64,000 nt of DNA from Paenibacillus ferrarius. Lineage in GTDB: Bacteria; Bacillota; Bacilli; Paenibacillales; NBRC-103111. The stretch covers positions 52,450-116,449 of the forward strand of contig NZ_MBTG01000021.1 in assembly GCF_002027705.1 (NCBI RefSeq), given 5' to 3'. Made by a program: the position numbers and the translations under genes. Positions 8,501 through 16,915 of this stretch are shown here, piece after piece (the first letter of the stretch is position 1; each line of letters opens with the position of its first letter). The notes under the pieces are model-generated. The model was given only the letters and a program-made list of their open reading frames with translations. It searched no databases and was not told the DNA's origin.

Positions 8501-8743
8501 TTTAGCGAGACATAACGATCTGTTATAATAGGCTGGACAGACATCGGATCGATAGATAAGCTGGCTGGAGGCCTACCAAAGCCTATCTTTTGGGGACGAA
8601 AGTCCTTTATCAGGATTACTGATAGATCTTATAAATTCATTCTAATTGACCTGATCACTCAGCCATGATAGGTTCAGGTGAGTGAATATATTGAGGTATG
8701 TTTAGGGGTTCATATCAATGCAGGCTATGAGAGGTGGATATTC
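8501..8743 (+). promoter_or_regulatory. cysJI promoter and structured leader
   Basis: A consensus -10 TATAAT (8524-8529) with a weak -35 TTTAGC 17 bases upstream, then about 205 bases of leader before cysJ. The leader can form several small hairpins: AGGC/GCCT (8569-8584), GGAC-GAAA-GTCC with a GNRA loop (8594-8605) and ATCAG/CTGAT (8609-8623), plus a CACTCA/TGAGTG pairing nearer the gene. It lacks the conserved core of SAM-I and T-box leaders as far as I can read. The weak -35 suggests an activator. Confidence 0.5.
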
Positions 8744-10567
8744 TTGGAATTTCAAGTAACAAACAGTCCTTTTAATCAGGAACAAGTAGAATTGCTTAAC
8801 CGTCTACTTCCTACGCTAACAGATACACAACGGATCTGGCTAAATGGGTATCTTGCGGCTACCCAAGGATCAGCAGCCGCCGCTTCAGTGGGAGCAGCTC
8901 CAGTGGCGACAGCAGCAGCGAACGCTCCGGTCATCTCCAAAGAGGTAACGGTGCTTTTCGGATCACAGACCGGCAAATCACAAGGTTTAGCGAAGAAGGT
9001 TACCAAGAAGCTGGAAGAAATCGGCTTTCAAGTATCCCTTTCCTCGATGTCTGATTTCAAACCTAACAATTTGAAAAAAATTCAAAACTTGCTTGTCCTC
9101 GTAAGTACTCATGGAGAAGGAGATCCGCCGGATAACGCCATTTCTTTCTATGAGTTTATAAATAGCAAAAGAGCACCGCAATTGGACGATTTGCGCTTTT
9201 CTGTCCTCTCGCTCGGAGACACCTCGTATGAGTTCTTCTGTCAAACCGGTAAGGATTTCGATAAAAGGTTGGAAGAGCTGGGCGGCAAACGCATTTCCCC
9301 TCGTGTCGACTGCGACGTAGATTTCGATGAGCCTGCTGCCGAATGGATCAATTCCGTTCTGAGTTCTTTGAGTGAAGCTTCAACCGTTGCTGTCACAGCA
9401 ATTGGAGCAGGAGCGGCAGTCACTCCCGGGGCTGAATCGGAATATTCCAGAACGAATCCATTCCAAGCGGAAGTTCTTGAGAATTTAAACTTGAATGGCC
9501 GTGGGTCAGATCGCGAAACACGACACCTTGAGATCTCCTTGGAAGGCTCCAACCTTCAATATGAACCCGGCGATTGCATCGGCATCTATCCGGAGAATCA
9601 CCCGCGTCTTGTAGACGAATTAATCGAAGCTATGGGATGGAAATCCGATGAGCTTGTTACCATAAATAAAAATGGCGAACAGCGTGCGCTGCGTGAGGCA
9701 TTGCTTCGCAATTACGAAATTACCGTGCTGACCAAGCCGTTATTGGAGCAAGTCGCTAAGCTTACTTCCAATACAGGTTTGCAGGAGCTGACAGCGGCAG
9801 GACACGAGCAAGATCTGAAGACTTATCTCGTTGGCCGCGATCTGCTTGACTTGGTGCAGGATTATTCCTTAAAAGGGACTCCTGCTGCTGAATTTGCAGC
9901 CATCCTTCGGAAAATGCCTGCTCGCCTGTATTCCATTGCCAGCAGCTTCAAAGCATTCCCGGATGAAGTACATGTGACAGTCCGCACGGTGCGTTATGAA
10001 GCGCAAGGAAGAGAACGCTACGGAGTATGCTCCGTTCAACTCGCAGAACGTATCAAGGCTGGCGAAACGCTGCCGGTTTATATTCAAAACAACCCGAACT
10101 TCAAGCTTCCAGAAAACCCGGAAACGCCAATTATCATGATCGGTCCAGGCACGGGAGTTGCTCCATTCCGAGCTTTCCTAGGCGAACGTGAGGAAATTGG
10201 AGCCGAAGGCAAATCGTGGCTTTTCTACGGCGATCAACATTTCTCAACTGACTTCCTTTATCAGATCGAATGGCAGAAGTGGCTTAAGAATGGTGTATTG
10301 ACACGTATGGACGTTGCGTTTTCCCGTGATACCGACCAGAAGGTATATGTACAGCATAGAATGCTCGAGAAGAGCGCGGAGCTTTACAAATGGCTTCAAG
10401 AAGGCGCGTGCGTATATGTGTGCGGAGACGAAAAGAAAATGGCGCATGATGTGCATGCAACCTTAGCGACGATCATTGAACAAGAGGGCAGCTTCAGTCC
10501 TGAAGAAGCAGCAGAATATTTAACCCGTATGCAACAGCAAAAACGTTATCAAAGGGATGTTTACTAA
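8744..10567 (+). CDS. cysJ: Sulfite reductase (NADPH) flavoprotein subunit
   Basis: Electron-donating subunit of assimilatory sulfite reductase, moving electrons from NADPH through FAD and FMN to CysI. In order it shows a flavodoxin domain (VTVLFGSQTGKS, STHGEGDPPDN), an FAD-binding domain (RLYSIASS) and an NADP-binding domain (GPGTGVAPFRAF, VYVCGDEKKM) ending in RDVY. I place the start at TTG 8744 (MEFQVTNSPFNQEQ), 6 bases after GAGGTGG, matching the N-terminus of Bacillus CysJ; the frame is open upstream to 8678. Length is 607 residues. The cysI gene follows after 37 bases. An Ala-rich linker separates the N-terminal segment from the flavodoxin domain. Confidence 0.96.
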   Translation: MEFQVTNSPFNQEQVELLNRLLPTLTDTQRIWLNGYLAATQGSAAAASVGAAPVATAAANAPVISKEVTVLFGSQTGKSQGLAKKVTKKLEEIGFQVSLSSMSDFKPNNLKKIQNLLVLVSTHGEGDPPDNAISFYEFINSKRAPQLDDLRFSVLSLGDTSYEFFCQTGKDFDKRLEELGGKRISPRVDCDVDFDEPAAEWINSVLSSLSEASTVAVTAIGAGAAVTPGAESEYSRTNPFQAEVLENLNLNGRGSDRETRHLEISLEGSNLQYEPGDCIGIYPENHPRLVDELIEAMGWKSDELVTINKNGEQRALREALLRNYEITVLTKPLLEQVAKLTSNTGLQELTAAGHEQDLKTYLVGRDLLDLVQDYSLKGTPAAEFAAILRKMPARLYSIASSFKAFPDEVHVTVRTVRYEAQGRERYGVCSVQLAERIKAGETLPVYIQNNPNFKLPENPETPIIMIGPGTGVAPFRAFLGEREEIGAEGKSWLFYGDQHFSTDFLYQIEWQKWLKNGVLTRMDVAFSRDTDQKVYVQHRMLEKSAELYKWLQEGACVYVCGDEKKMAHDVHATLATIIEQEGSFSPEEAAEYLTRMQQQKRYQRDVY

Positions 10568-10604
10568 GCGTATCCCAGCGATCGCGAGAGGAGTAAGGCC
10601 GACA

Positions 10605-12326
10605 ATGTCAGATAACAATTTACTTTCACCTAATAGTGCGCCGCACAGTGATGTAGAAGAGATCAAAATTAGAAGCAATTACCTGCGAGGCAGCCTTGAA
10701 GAAACGCTAAAAGACGCCATCACGGGTTCGATTCCTGAAGACGACAATCGCTTGATGAAATTCCATGGAAGCTACATGCAGGACGATAGAGATCTTCGCA
10801 ATGAGCGTCAAAAGCAGAAGCTGGAGCCTGCTTACCAGTTCATGCTGCGCGTACGTGCAGCTGGCGGAATCGTTACTCCGGAGCAATGGCTAATGATGGA
10901 TCGCGTAGCACAGAAATATGCGAACGGAACGATTCGCCTGACAACGCGCCAATCTTTCCAATTGCATGGTGTGCTGAAATGGAATATGAAGAAAACAATT
11001 CGTGAAGTGAACGATGCCTTGCTTAGCACATTAGCGGCTTGCGGCGACGTGAACCGCAACGTGATGTGCAATCCGAATCCGTTTCAATCCGATGTTCATG
11101 CCGAAGTTTACGAATGGGCTAGCCGCGTGAGCAACCATCTCGATCCTCACACCAAAGCTTATCATGAGATTTGGCTCGATGGCGAGAAAGTCGTGGACAG
11201 CTTGGATGGCGTAGAACAAGAGCCGATCTACGGTCATGTCTACCTGCCGCGTAAGTTCAAAATCGGTGTAGCCGTACCGCCTTCCAACGATGTCGATGTC
11301 TTCTCCCAGGATCTGGGCTTCATTGCTATCGTAGAAAATGGACGTTTGGTAGGCTTTAACGTATCTGTTGGCGGCGGCATGGGGATGAGTCATGGCGATA
11401 CCTTGACTTACCCGCAAGTTGCGCAAGTGATCGGCTTCATCAAGCCTGAGCAAATGATTGATTTGGCCGAGAAAACGGTTATGATTCAGCGTGATTATGG
11501 TGATCGTTCGGTACGTAAGCATGCTCGGTTTAAATATACGATTGATGACCGCGGCATCGATTGGTTCATTGGCGAGCTAACGGCTCGTTTGGGCTGGAAG
11601 CTGGAGGCAGCGCGCCCTTACCATTTTGATAACAATGGTGATCGTTATGGCTGGGTCAAAGGAAGCAACGGCAAATGGCATTACAACCTGTTCATCCAGA
11701 ACGGCCGTGTGAAAGACGAAGACAATTTCTACCTGATGACAGGGCTTCGTGAGATTGCCAAAATCCATACAGGAGACTTCCGTCTTACCGCGAATCAGAA
11801 CTTGATTATCGGAAACGTCAGCTCTCAAAAGAAAAAGAAAATTGAAGAACTGATTAACGAATATGGCTTAACGGATGGGCAGCATTATTCTGCACTGCGG
11901 AGAAGCTCTATGGCTTGCGTTGCCTTCCCAACCTGTGGCCTGGCTATGGCTGAATCGGAGCGTTACTTGCCTACGCTGATCGACAAGATTGAACCGATGC
12001 TGGAAGAAGCGGGTCTGCGTGATAAGGAAATTGTTATCCGTATGACCGGGTGCCCGAATGGTTGCGCTCGTCCGATGTTGGCGGAAATCGCGTTCATTGG
12101 CAAAGCGCAAGGCAAATACAATATGTATTTGGGTGGCGGCCATAACGGAAGCCGATTGAATAAGCTGTACAAAGAAAATATCGGAGAAACTGAGATTCTC
12201 GATTCCTTGAGACCGATTGTTAATCAATATGCGAAAGAACGTCTGGACAGCGAGCACTTTGGCGATTTCGTCATCCGTGCCGGTTATGTCAAAGAAGTTC
12301 GCTCCGGTCAGGATTTCCATTCTTAA
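10605..12326 (+). CDS. cysI: Sulfite reductase hemoprotein subunit
   Basis: Catalytic subunit reducing sulfite to sulfide using siroheme coupled to a [4Fe-4S] cluster. The cluster ligands are visible as CVAFPTC and CPNGC (in RMTGCPNGCARP). Substrate-binding arginines and lysines typical of the family occur in TIRLTTRQSFQLHG. The start at ATG 10605 gives 573 residues, close to the 571 of B. subtilis CysI; the frame runs 16 codons upstream into the cysJ end but without a better ribosome site. It is the second gene of the cysJI operon, closed by a terminator at 12354. Confidence 0.97.
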   Translation: MSDNNLLSPNSAPHSDVEEIKIRSNYLRGSLEETLKDAITGSIPEDDNRLMKFHGSYMQDDRDLRNERQKQKLEPAYQFMLRVRAAGGIVTPEQWLMMDRVAQKYANGTIRLTTRQSFQLHGVLKWNMKKTIREVNDALLSTLAACGDVNRNVMCNPNPFQSDVHAEVYEWASRVSNHLDPHTKAYHEIWLDGEKVVDSLDGVEQEPIYGHVYLPRKFKIGVAVPPSNDVDVFSQDLGFIAIVENGRLVGFNVSVGGGMGMSHGDTLTYPQVAQVIGFIKPEQMIDLAEKTVMIQRDYGDRSVRKHARFKYTIDDRGIDWFIGELTARLGWKLEAARPYHFDNNGDRYGWVKGSNGKWHYNLFIQNGRVKDEDNFYLMTGLREIAKIHTGDFRLTANQNLIIGNVSSQKKKKIEELINEYGLTDGQHYSALRRSSMACVAFPTCGLAMAESERYLPTLIDKIEPMLEEAGLRDKEIVIRMTGCPNGCARPMLAEIAFIGKAQGKYNMYLGGGHNGSRLNKLYKENIGETEILDSLRPIVNQYAKERLDSEHFGDFVIRAGYVKEVRSGQDFHS

Positions 12327-12353
12327 TTCCATTTAAATCTTGCTCATATACGA

Positions 12354-12397
12354 AAAACCTTCAGAGCCGCGTTGTATAGCGGCAATGAAGGTTTTCT
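12354..12397. terminator. Bidirectional terminator, cysI / TerD-VWA gene
   Basis: AAAACCTTCA and TGAAGGTTTT flank a loop that itself contains GCCGC/GCGGC. It ends right at the stop of the convergent gene at 12398, so it can serve both strands. Confidence 0.85.
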
Positions 12398-13657
12398 TTA
12401 TTGTCTGAGTATTCTTTGATTTGTGGCTGCCTCAATCCATTGCGGGAATTCATTTAAAAGAAGATTATACAAGGCTTCATCGGAAATCGAGGCAATATCA
12501 TGAATATGAATGAAATTCGCATTATCTACAATACGTCCTTCCATCGTGTCTAATTGCTTAAGGACTTCAAAATCTGAATGACCGATCCCTACGAATTGCC
12601 AAAAAATAGGGTGGACAGCCGCTTCGGTTATCACCTTTTTAATAGCTTTCACGACACCGCCATCGTTAATGAATACTAAGAACACAGGCAAAGAGGAAAT
12701 TTCTTCAACGGTATATTTATGAATGACATCTTTCATAACTGGCGGCTCGTTGTTTCTGCCAAATTTATGAATGTGCGGGTTGGTTAGAATCTGCTTTTGC
12801 ACATATTGCTCCAAATCAGCCTCTGTAGCAGCGGATAAACGGCTAAATTCATTATCGTATACCCACACATCCAAGCTGGCATTATCGTCAAATTTACAGG
12901 CAACAGCCAGTATGCGCTCAACGACTTCCTGAACGGTACCATTTTTGTACAAGGGCATCATAGAACCGGTAACATCAAGTACGAGACCCACTCGGGCTAC
13001 AAGATGACTCAAGTTTTTCTTTTCTAAGGTGATTTGTACCAGTTTCTTGCGCAAATCAATAGAAGACGGGGGTTTAATCTCAGCAGCAACGGCTGCTTCA
13101 GGCTGGGCATCTTGGACGACCTCCAATCCAAAATGGGTACACAAAGCAGCTAAGCCTCCGAAAAATCCACTGCCTACAGCATTGAATTTCCACTCCCCAT
13201 TGTGCCTGTACAATTCGCCGGCGACAATGGCTGTCTCTTTGGATAGATCGGCGCCAAAATTAAAACGGAATAATTCTTGATCGTTATCTGTGTTTACGAG
13301 TCTAACATACGCATTTGAAACGTCTTTCATCATGTAGCCATGCTGATCACCTTCATGAATGGTGACTGTGAAAGCCAATTTCGCTGCTTTTGCTGGTAAT
13401 TTGGAGAGGTTGATTTGTATCATTTCTTGATCTGCACCCAAACTTTGCTTGTGACAGAGGGCACTATTTTCTGAAATTGGGTTCCCATAAAAAATGAAGT
13501 CTTCATCCTGTTCGCATTTGCTCCTTTCGGATAATACGAAACATGCAGCATCAATAGTCATAGCCGCATTCGCAGATGTCCAGCCAAAGATGAGGCTAAG
13601 ATTAGAGAGATGGGTTCCTTTCGTCACATCTACTTTTTGTCCTTTTGATAGTATCAT
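12398..13657 (-). CDS. TerD-domain plus VWA-domain protein (TerF-like)
   Basis: A 419-residue protein with two parts. Residues 1 to about 185 resemble the calcium-binding TerD fold of tellurite/stress proteins (NLSLIFGWTS, DAACFVLSE, GADLSKETAIVAGELYRHNGEW). From about residue 225 a von Willebrand factor A-type domain follows, with the metal-site motif LVLDVTGSM (DxTxS form) and later FINDGG. This combination occurs in TerF of tellurite-resistance clusters. No terB, terC or terZ gene is nearby, so it is an orphan. The ribosome site is AAGGAGAAC. Role in stress or metal resistance is inferred from the domains. Confidence 0.85.
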   Translation of the reverse strand: MILSKGQKVDVTKGTHLSNLSLIFGWTSANAAMTIDAACFVLSERSKCEQDEDFIFYGNPISENSALCHKQSLGADQEMIQINLSKLPAKAAKLAFTVTIHEGDQHGYMMKDVSNAYVRLVNTDNDQELFRFNFGADLSKETAIVAGELYRHNGEWKFNAVGSGFFGGLAALCTHFGLEVVQDAQPEAAVAAEIKPPSSIDLRKKLVQITLEKKNLSHLVARVGLVLDVTGSMMPLYKNGTVQEVVERILAVACKFDDNASLDVWVYDNEFSRLSAATEADLEQYVQKQILTNPHIHKFGRNNEPPVMKDVIHKYTVEEISSLPVFLVFINDGGVVKAIKKVITEAAVHPIFWQFVGIGHSDFEVLKQLDTMEGRIVDNANFIHIHDIASISDEALYNLLLNEFPQWIEAATNQRILRQ

Positions 13658-13730
13658 AGGTGTTCTCCTTCAAAGTTTATATTGGAAAATTATACCTTGG
13701 TACCGAGTTTTTTGGCAATTGGAAATACAT

Positions 13731-13758
13731 AAAAGCCACCTAGAGATAGGTGGCTTTT
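13731..13758 (-). terminator. Terminator of the DUF985 gene
   Basis: AAAAGCCACCT and AGGTGGCTTTT form a perfect 11-base stem with a 6-base loop, 17 bases past the stop of the gene ending at 13775. Confidence 0.85.
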
Positions 13759-13774
13759 ATAGGTATATAGTTCA

Positions 13775-14296
13775 TTACACAGGAAGCAGCTCATAGGCTA
13801 ATTTTTTGATGATCTCCTTATGCTGCGGATATTGCTGAAGTAAATCATCTTGTGCCAACAGTTCGAAGTCCTGAAAGTCAAAGCCAGGCGATACCATACA
13901 TCCAACTAGGGAGAAGGTGTTATTCAGCATAACGGAAGACCCGAAAATGGCATTTTTGGGAACTAAATATTGCGGGGTTTCGCCATTTTCCAAATTAAGT
14001 CCTAATTTTACTTCTTCATAGCTGCCATTTTCATGAATGACATGAATGGTTAAGGGGCTTCCGGCATGAAAATACCACAATTCATCCGATTTCAACCGAT
14101 GGAAATGGGAGACATCATGTGATTGCAAGAGAAAGTAGATACTGGTATAAAGCAAACGTTGACCTGTGAACTGAACGGATAATTCCTGATCAGAAATTTG
14201 TTCTTCAGCTTGATAGGTCCGTTTATAATAACCCCCTTCGGGGTGGGCTATGAGCTCGAGCTTAGAAATCCAGTATTCGGGAGTATTAGTTAACAT
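13775..14296 (-). CDS. Cupin, DUF985 family
   Basis: A 173-residue beta-barrel protein of the DUF985 (YML079-like) cupin group. It shows the family opening IAHPEGGYYKRTYQ and the core SHFHRLKSDELWYFHAGSPL, where His and Glu residues would form the cupin site, then LVGCMVSPGFDFQDFELL near the end. No enzymatic activity is established for the family to my knowledge. It is transcribed alone, closed by the terminator at 13731. The ribosome site AAGGAATGAT precedes the ATG. Confidence 0.88.
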   Translation of the reverse strand: MLTNTPEYWISKLELIAHPEGGYYKRTYQAEEQISDQELSVQFTGQRLLYTSIYFLLQSHDVSHFHRLKSDELWYFHAGSPLTIHVIHENGSYEEVKLGLNLENGETPQYLVPKNAIFGSSVMLNNTFSLVGCMVSPGFDFQDFELLAQDDLLQQYPQHKEIIKKLAYELLPV

Positions 14297-14400
14297 GCTA
14301 TCATTCCTTTGTAATTAAGTATAATTTCAAAGAGAAGTATAAACCATACGCTGATATTTCACAACGCAGCCGAATCTATTACGAGATTGCAATATCATAT

Positions 14401-14430
14401 AGCAAAAAAGGGCAGCCCATGGGCTGCCCT
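14401..14430 (-). terminator. Terminator of small gene at 14443
   Basis: A 22-base perfect palindrome (14409-14430, GGGCAGCCC / GGGCTGCCC arms) followed on the minus strand by six T. Confidence 0.85.
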
Positions 14431-14442
14431 CAATCACAATGA

Positions 14443-14703
14443 TCAATTGCGTTGCAATAACAAATATCCGCTGATTGTTGATGTTTTTTTCTGGAATACG
14501 ATTCTAAAGCCAATATCATGATCTAATAAACAGTTTAAGGCATTAATAAGCAATCCATTGCGTACCAACGTAAATGTACAAGGTTGCGTATTGCCAATAA
14601 TACGAACTGCAGTAATCCTGCGTGCGGAACCGGGAACCAGAGGATTCCTTGTCCAAGTAATCAATACCAAATCAGGTTGACGAACAGCTTTTGCGCGAGC
14701 CAT
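14443..14703 (-). CDS. Small hypothetical protein (86 aa)
   Basis: Not recognised. From the ATG at 14703 (MARAKAVRQPDLVLITWTR) the protein has 86 residues, basic at the start, with an alternating hydrophobic pattern that suggests beta structure. The start is supported by GAGGTGAT just upstream, and a strong terminator follows the stop, so it is a real single-gene unit. An upstream in-frame codon (MIEMARAK) is less likely because it overlaps the ribosome site. Confidence 0.7.
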   Translation of the reverse strand: MARAKAVRQPDLVLITWTRNPLVPGSARRITAVRIIGNTQPCTFTLVRNGLLINALNCLLDHDIGFRIVFQKKTSTISGYLLLQRN

Positions 14704-14812
14704 TTCTATCACCTCGTTTCTATATAGATTCTCTATATAGAATGCGAGATTGCTTATAATGTGCTAAAAAAAGGCGCTGTAATCACTGCTTGGCATGGCC
14801 GCGGAGAACGTC

Positions 14813-15316
14813 TTACTTCCATATTGGAATTTTAAAGGCAATAACTAAAAATAAAATAGCGAAAAAGGAGAACAATAGCGCTTTGCTCACGTTTCTATGG
14901 TGAAGCTCCAGTGCGTAGAACATAGCGAAGTAAAAGGCAATAGAGCATGGAAAACTCCAGCCATGGTTGTAGATGATGAGGTCAAGGATGTACCAGAAGT
15001 ATTCAATTGCTGAAAAGCCGGCAACCCATGCGAGATAATAATAAAATTTGTTTCTTTTCTTTGAAGTTGGGAAGAAATGCAAATATAGAATGGCCGTGCA
15101 GGGCAGTAGTATAAAAGTATTCAACAAATCAGTTGTCTTATGATTCAGCAGAGAATCAGAGCGAAAGGACCAAGTTAAAGAGTGACTGCATAAAACATTA
15201 TAAAGCAAATTGCAAAAAGACAAGTATAGAACGGTTTTATAATAAAGTTGCCATCTCTTTAGAGATCCGGTGAGGATACTAGTCAGCAGCAATGCGATAT
15301 TGCAAAACAAAATCAT
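14813..15316 (-). CDS. Membrane protein, CBO0543 family
   Basis: A 167-residue integral membrane protein with about five hydrophobic segments and Trp/Tyr-rich turns (YYLAWVAGFSAIEYFWY). The length and layout resemble the CBO0543 family of uncharacterised proteins in spore-forming Firmicutes. A ribosome site AGGAGAT precedes its ATG. Function is unknown; the family name is a recognition by eye and could be wrong. Confidence 0.65.
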   Translation of the reverse strand: MILFCNIALLLTSILTGSLKRWQLYYKTVLYLSFCNLLYNVLCSHSLTWSFRSDSLLNHKTTDLLNTFILLPCTAILYLHFFPTSKKRNKFYYYLAWVAGFSAIEYFWYILDLIIYNHGWSFPCSIAFYFAMFYALELHHRNVSKALLFSFFAILFLVIAFKIPIWK

Positions 15317-15369
15317 ATGAGTATCTCCTGAATTCAGATCGTCCTACTCCAAAAGGCTTATACAGTTAA

Positions 15370-15399
15370 GAAGGGAGGGAGGCGAGCATGAGCCTCCCT
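15370..15399 (-). terminator. Terminator of the 52-aa gene
   Basis: AGGGAGGC and GCCTCCCT pair around an 8-base loop; on the minus strand a CT-rich run (CCCTTCTT) follows. It lies 17 bases past the stop at 15416. Confidence 0.75.
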
Positions 15400-15415
15400 G
15401 TTCGTCTTGCCAAAC

Positions 15416-15574
15416 TTACCGATGCTCAATTAAGTCGATTGCTCCAAGAATCATATGAGCAGCTCCAAAGCCAAGGATACCCATACCGGCAATTTTATTC
15501 TTGCCTCTAAGGATTGTATAACCAGAAGCAGTAACTACAGTTCCAAGAACGGCAGGAATCAAACCTTCACGCAT
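15416..15574 (-). CDS. Small Gly-rich membrane protein (52 aa)
   Basis: A 52-residue frame beginning MREGLIPAVLGTVVTASGYT, with two hydrophobic stretches (LIPAVLGTVVTASGYTIL and IAGMGILGFGAAHMILGAI) separated by a basic turn RGKNK, and ending DLIEHR. This is a hairpin-like two-segment membrane protein. AAAGGAGTG lies 8 bases before the ATG and a terminator follows, so it is a complete unit. I do not recognise the family; the GxxG-rich helices suggest self-association. Confidence 0.75.
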   Translation of the reverse strand: MREGLIPAVLGTVVTASGYTILRGKNKIAGMGILGFGAAHMILGAIDLIEHR

Positions 15575-16457
15575 ATACAACACTCCTTTTGGTTTTGTTT
15601 GGAAGACGACTTATTATGCTTCAAAAATAATGTTCATATACCCATAATAATGAAGCTCGTGTGAGGGGAAAAAGAAAAAGAGGCTGTCCCATAAGCTGAA
15701 TTTTAGTAGGTAAGCGTCGATAGATGATGGGGTTGATTACTTTCATGTGGTTCCAGATCAGATCCGTTCACCCGAGTGTAAAAGCCTGCGAAAATACAGG
15801 AATTTCCGGGCGAATTCGGTTAAAACGTGGAAATGCCTGCAATTGTGCAGGCATTTTTATCTTTTTCAGCCGATCATCCAGAAAAAGCCTCAAAAGCCTG
15901 CACAAACGCAGGAATTTAATAGTTACGGCTATTCCAAGGTCCAAAAAGATGCATAATTGCAGGTTTAGAGAAAGAAACTGTGGACATAGATCCGGAACAC
16001 CATATTCATACGCATGAAAGAAGATCACACGCAGAACGGCCAGAACAGCCAGTTTATGTCAGGTTATGATGTACGAATCCGAGCTGCCGGTAATCGAATA
16101 GTAAAAGTAAGTTTGGTATAGGCACGATCGAGCTTCTCCGAATCCCATGTGGGGGACGCTCGAGATGATGTCCATAAGACTGGAAAACATACTTATGGAA
16201 GGGAAAAGGTGCTGTTTCTCCCTGAGTAGTGGCAGCTGTAAGGCTGAAATACAGCTTTAAAGTGGGCAGGATGTCGGGTGGCTTTCGCTTGCCCATAATT
16301 TGTTGAAGAAAGCGGCCGTAGACGCAAAAAGAAAAGGAGTTAAGCCATGAAAGCCGCTTAACTCCTTTTCTATTTTTAAAAACTCATTTTTCTGAACAGC
16401 AGCCTTGTCCTAAGAGTCATTAGTTCTTACTTTTGGGACGGCCTCCTCAGCTAATCT
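15575..16457. repeat. Gene-free stretch with GCCTGC hairpin repeats
   Basis: No convincing gene. Between 15775 and 15925 three related units occur, each built on GCCTGC, a few bases, then GCAGG (near 15783, 15834 and 15895), the middle one a full hairpin GCCTGCAATTGTGCAGGC. A sentence resembling GAGGCTGTCCCATAAG at 15681 looks like eroded intergenic repeat. The rest (15960-16320) is open only in frames without ribosome sites and looks degraded. It ends in the long hairpin at 16331. Confidence 0.6.
16331..16370 (-). terminator. Long hairpin terminator of gene at 16458
   Basis: GAAAAGGAGTTAAGC and its exact complement form a perfect 15-base stem with a 10-base loop, followed on the minus strand by TTTTCTTTTTG. 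It lies 87 bases past the stop of the gene at 16458. Confidence 0.7.
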
Positions 16458-16829
16458 TTACATAGGGGGACTTAAACTTGTAATGAAAGACATGTCTGAC
16501 TGAAGAATCCGTTGATCATTTACCAGATTTCCAAATCCATCTAAACCGAAAACTGACATTATCGCACTTGTTGTGTTTAACACATTAATTTGAACCTCAT
16601 AAGCCACATTGCCGGCAATGAAAAATTCACGTACATCATAGGCATTTGGAAGAACAATATAAGAAGTGGCGTAGTCCGTATGGAAGACTGTTGAGTTGAC
16701 AGAAGCAAAAATTTGAACGGTTATGATAGCTGTGTTGCTGAGATCAATATTTCTTGTGTTTACAACAATGTTGGATGCTGCTGTTCCAGTAACATTCGTA
16801 TTCGTAATGACACCAGTTGTAAAGGGCAT
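16458..16829 (-). CDS. Hypothetical protein, beta-rich (123 aa)
   Basis: Not recognised with certainty. The 123 residues begin MPFTTGVITNTNVTGTAASN and are dominated by Thr, Asn, Val and Ile in alternating patterns (NTRNIDLSNTAIITVQIF), typical of a beta-sandwich surface or spore-coat type protein. No signal peptide is visible. The ATG at 16829 has GGAGGTGA 8 bases upstream; a TTG two codons earlier abuts that site. Similar Thr/Asn-rich small proteins are common near spore or exosporium genes in Paenibacillaceae, which is only suggestive. Confidence 0.65.
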   Translation of the reverse strand: MPFTTGVITNTNVTGTAASNIVVNTRNIDLSNTAIITVQIFASVNSTVFHTDYATSYIVLPNAYDVREFFIAGNVAYEVQINVLNTTSAIMSVFGLDGFGNLVNDQRILQSDMSFITSLSPPM

Positions 16830-16915
16830 GTCCAATCACCTCCCCTCATTACCTTTCTATAAACATATTCTTCTAGAAAGGAAGTTGTGAGGGGATTAGT
16901 TTAGTAGTGTTATAT

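Noticed and set aside
8530..8743. SAM-I riboswitch or T-box before cysJ
   Set aside because: The conserved SAM-I core and the T-box sequence were not found; left as an unassigned structured leader.
15660..15720. Insertion sequence end (GAGGCTGTCCCATAAG)
   Set aside because: Resembles words near some IS ends, but no transposase frame or inverted repeat partner was seen.
16054..16296. 80-codon frame on the minus strand in the repeat region
   Set aside because: No ribosome site, no recognisable pattern, and the surroundings look eroded.
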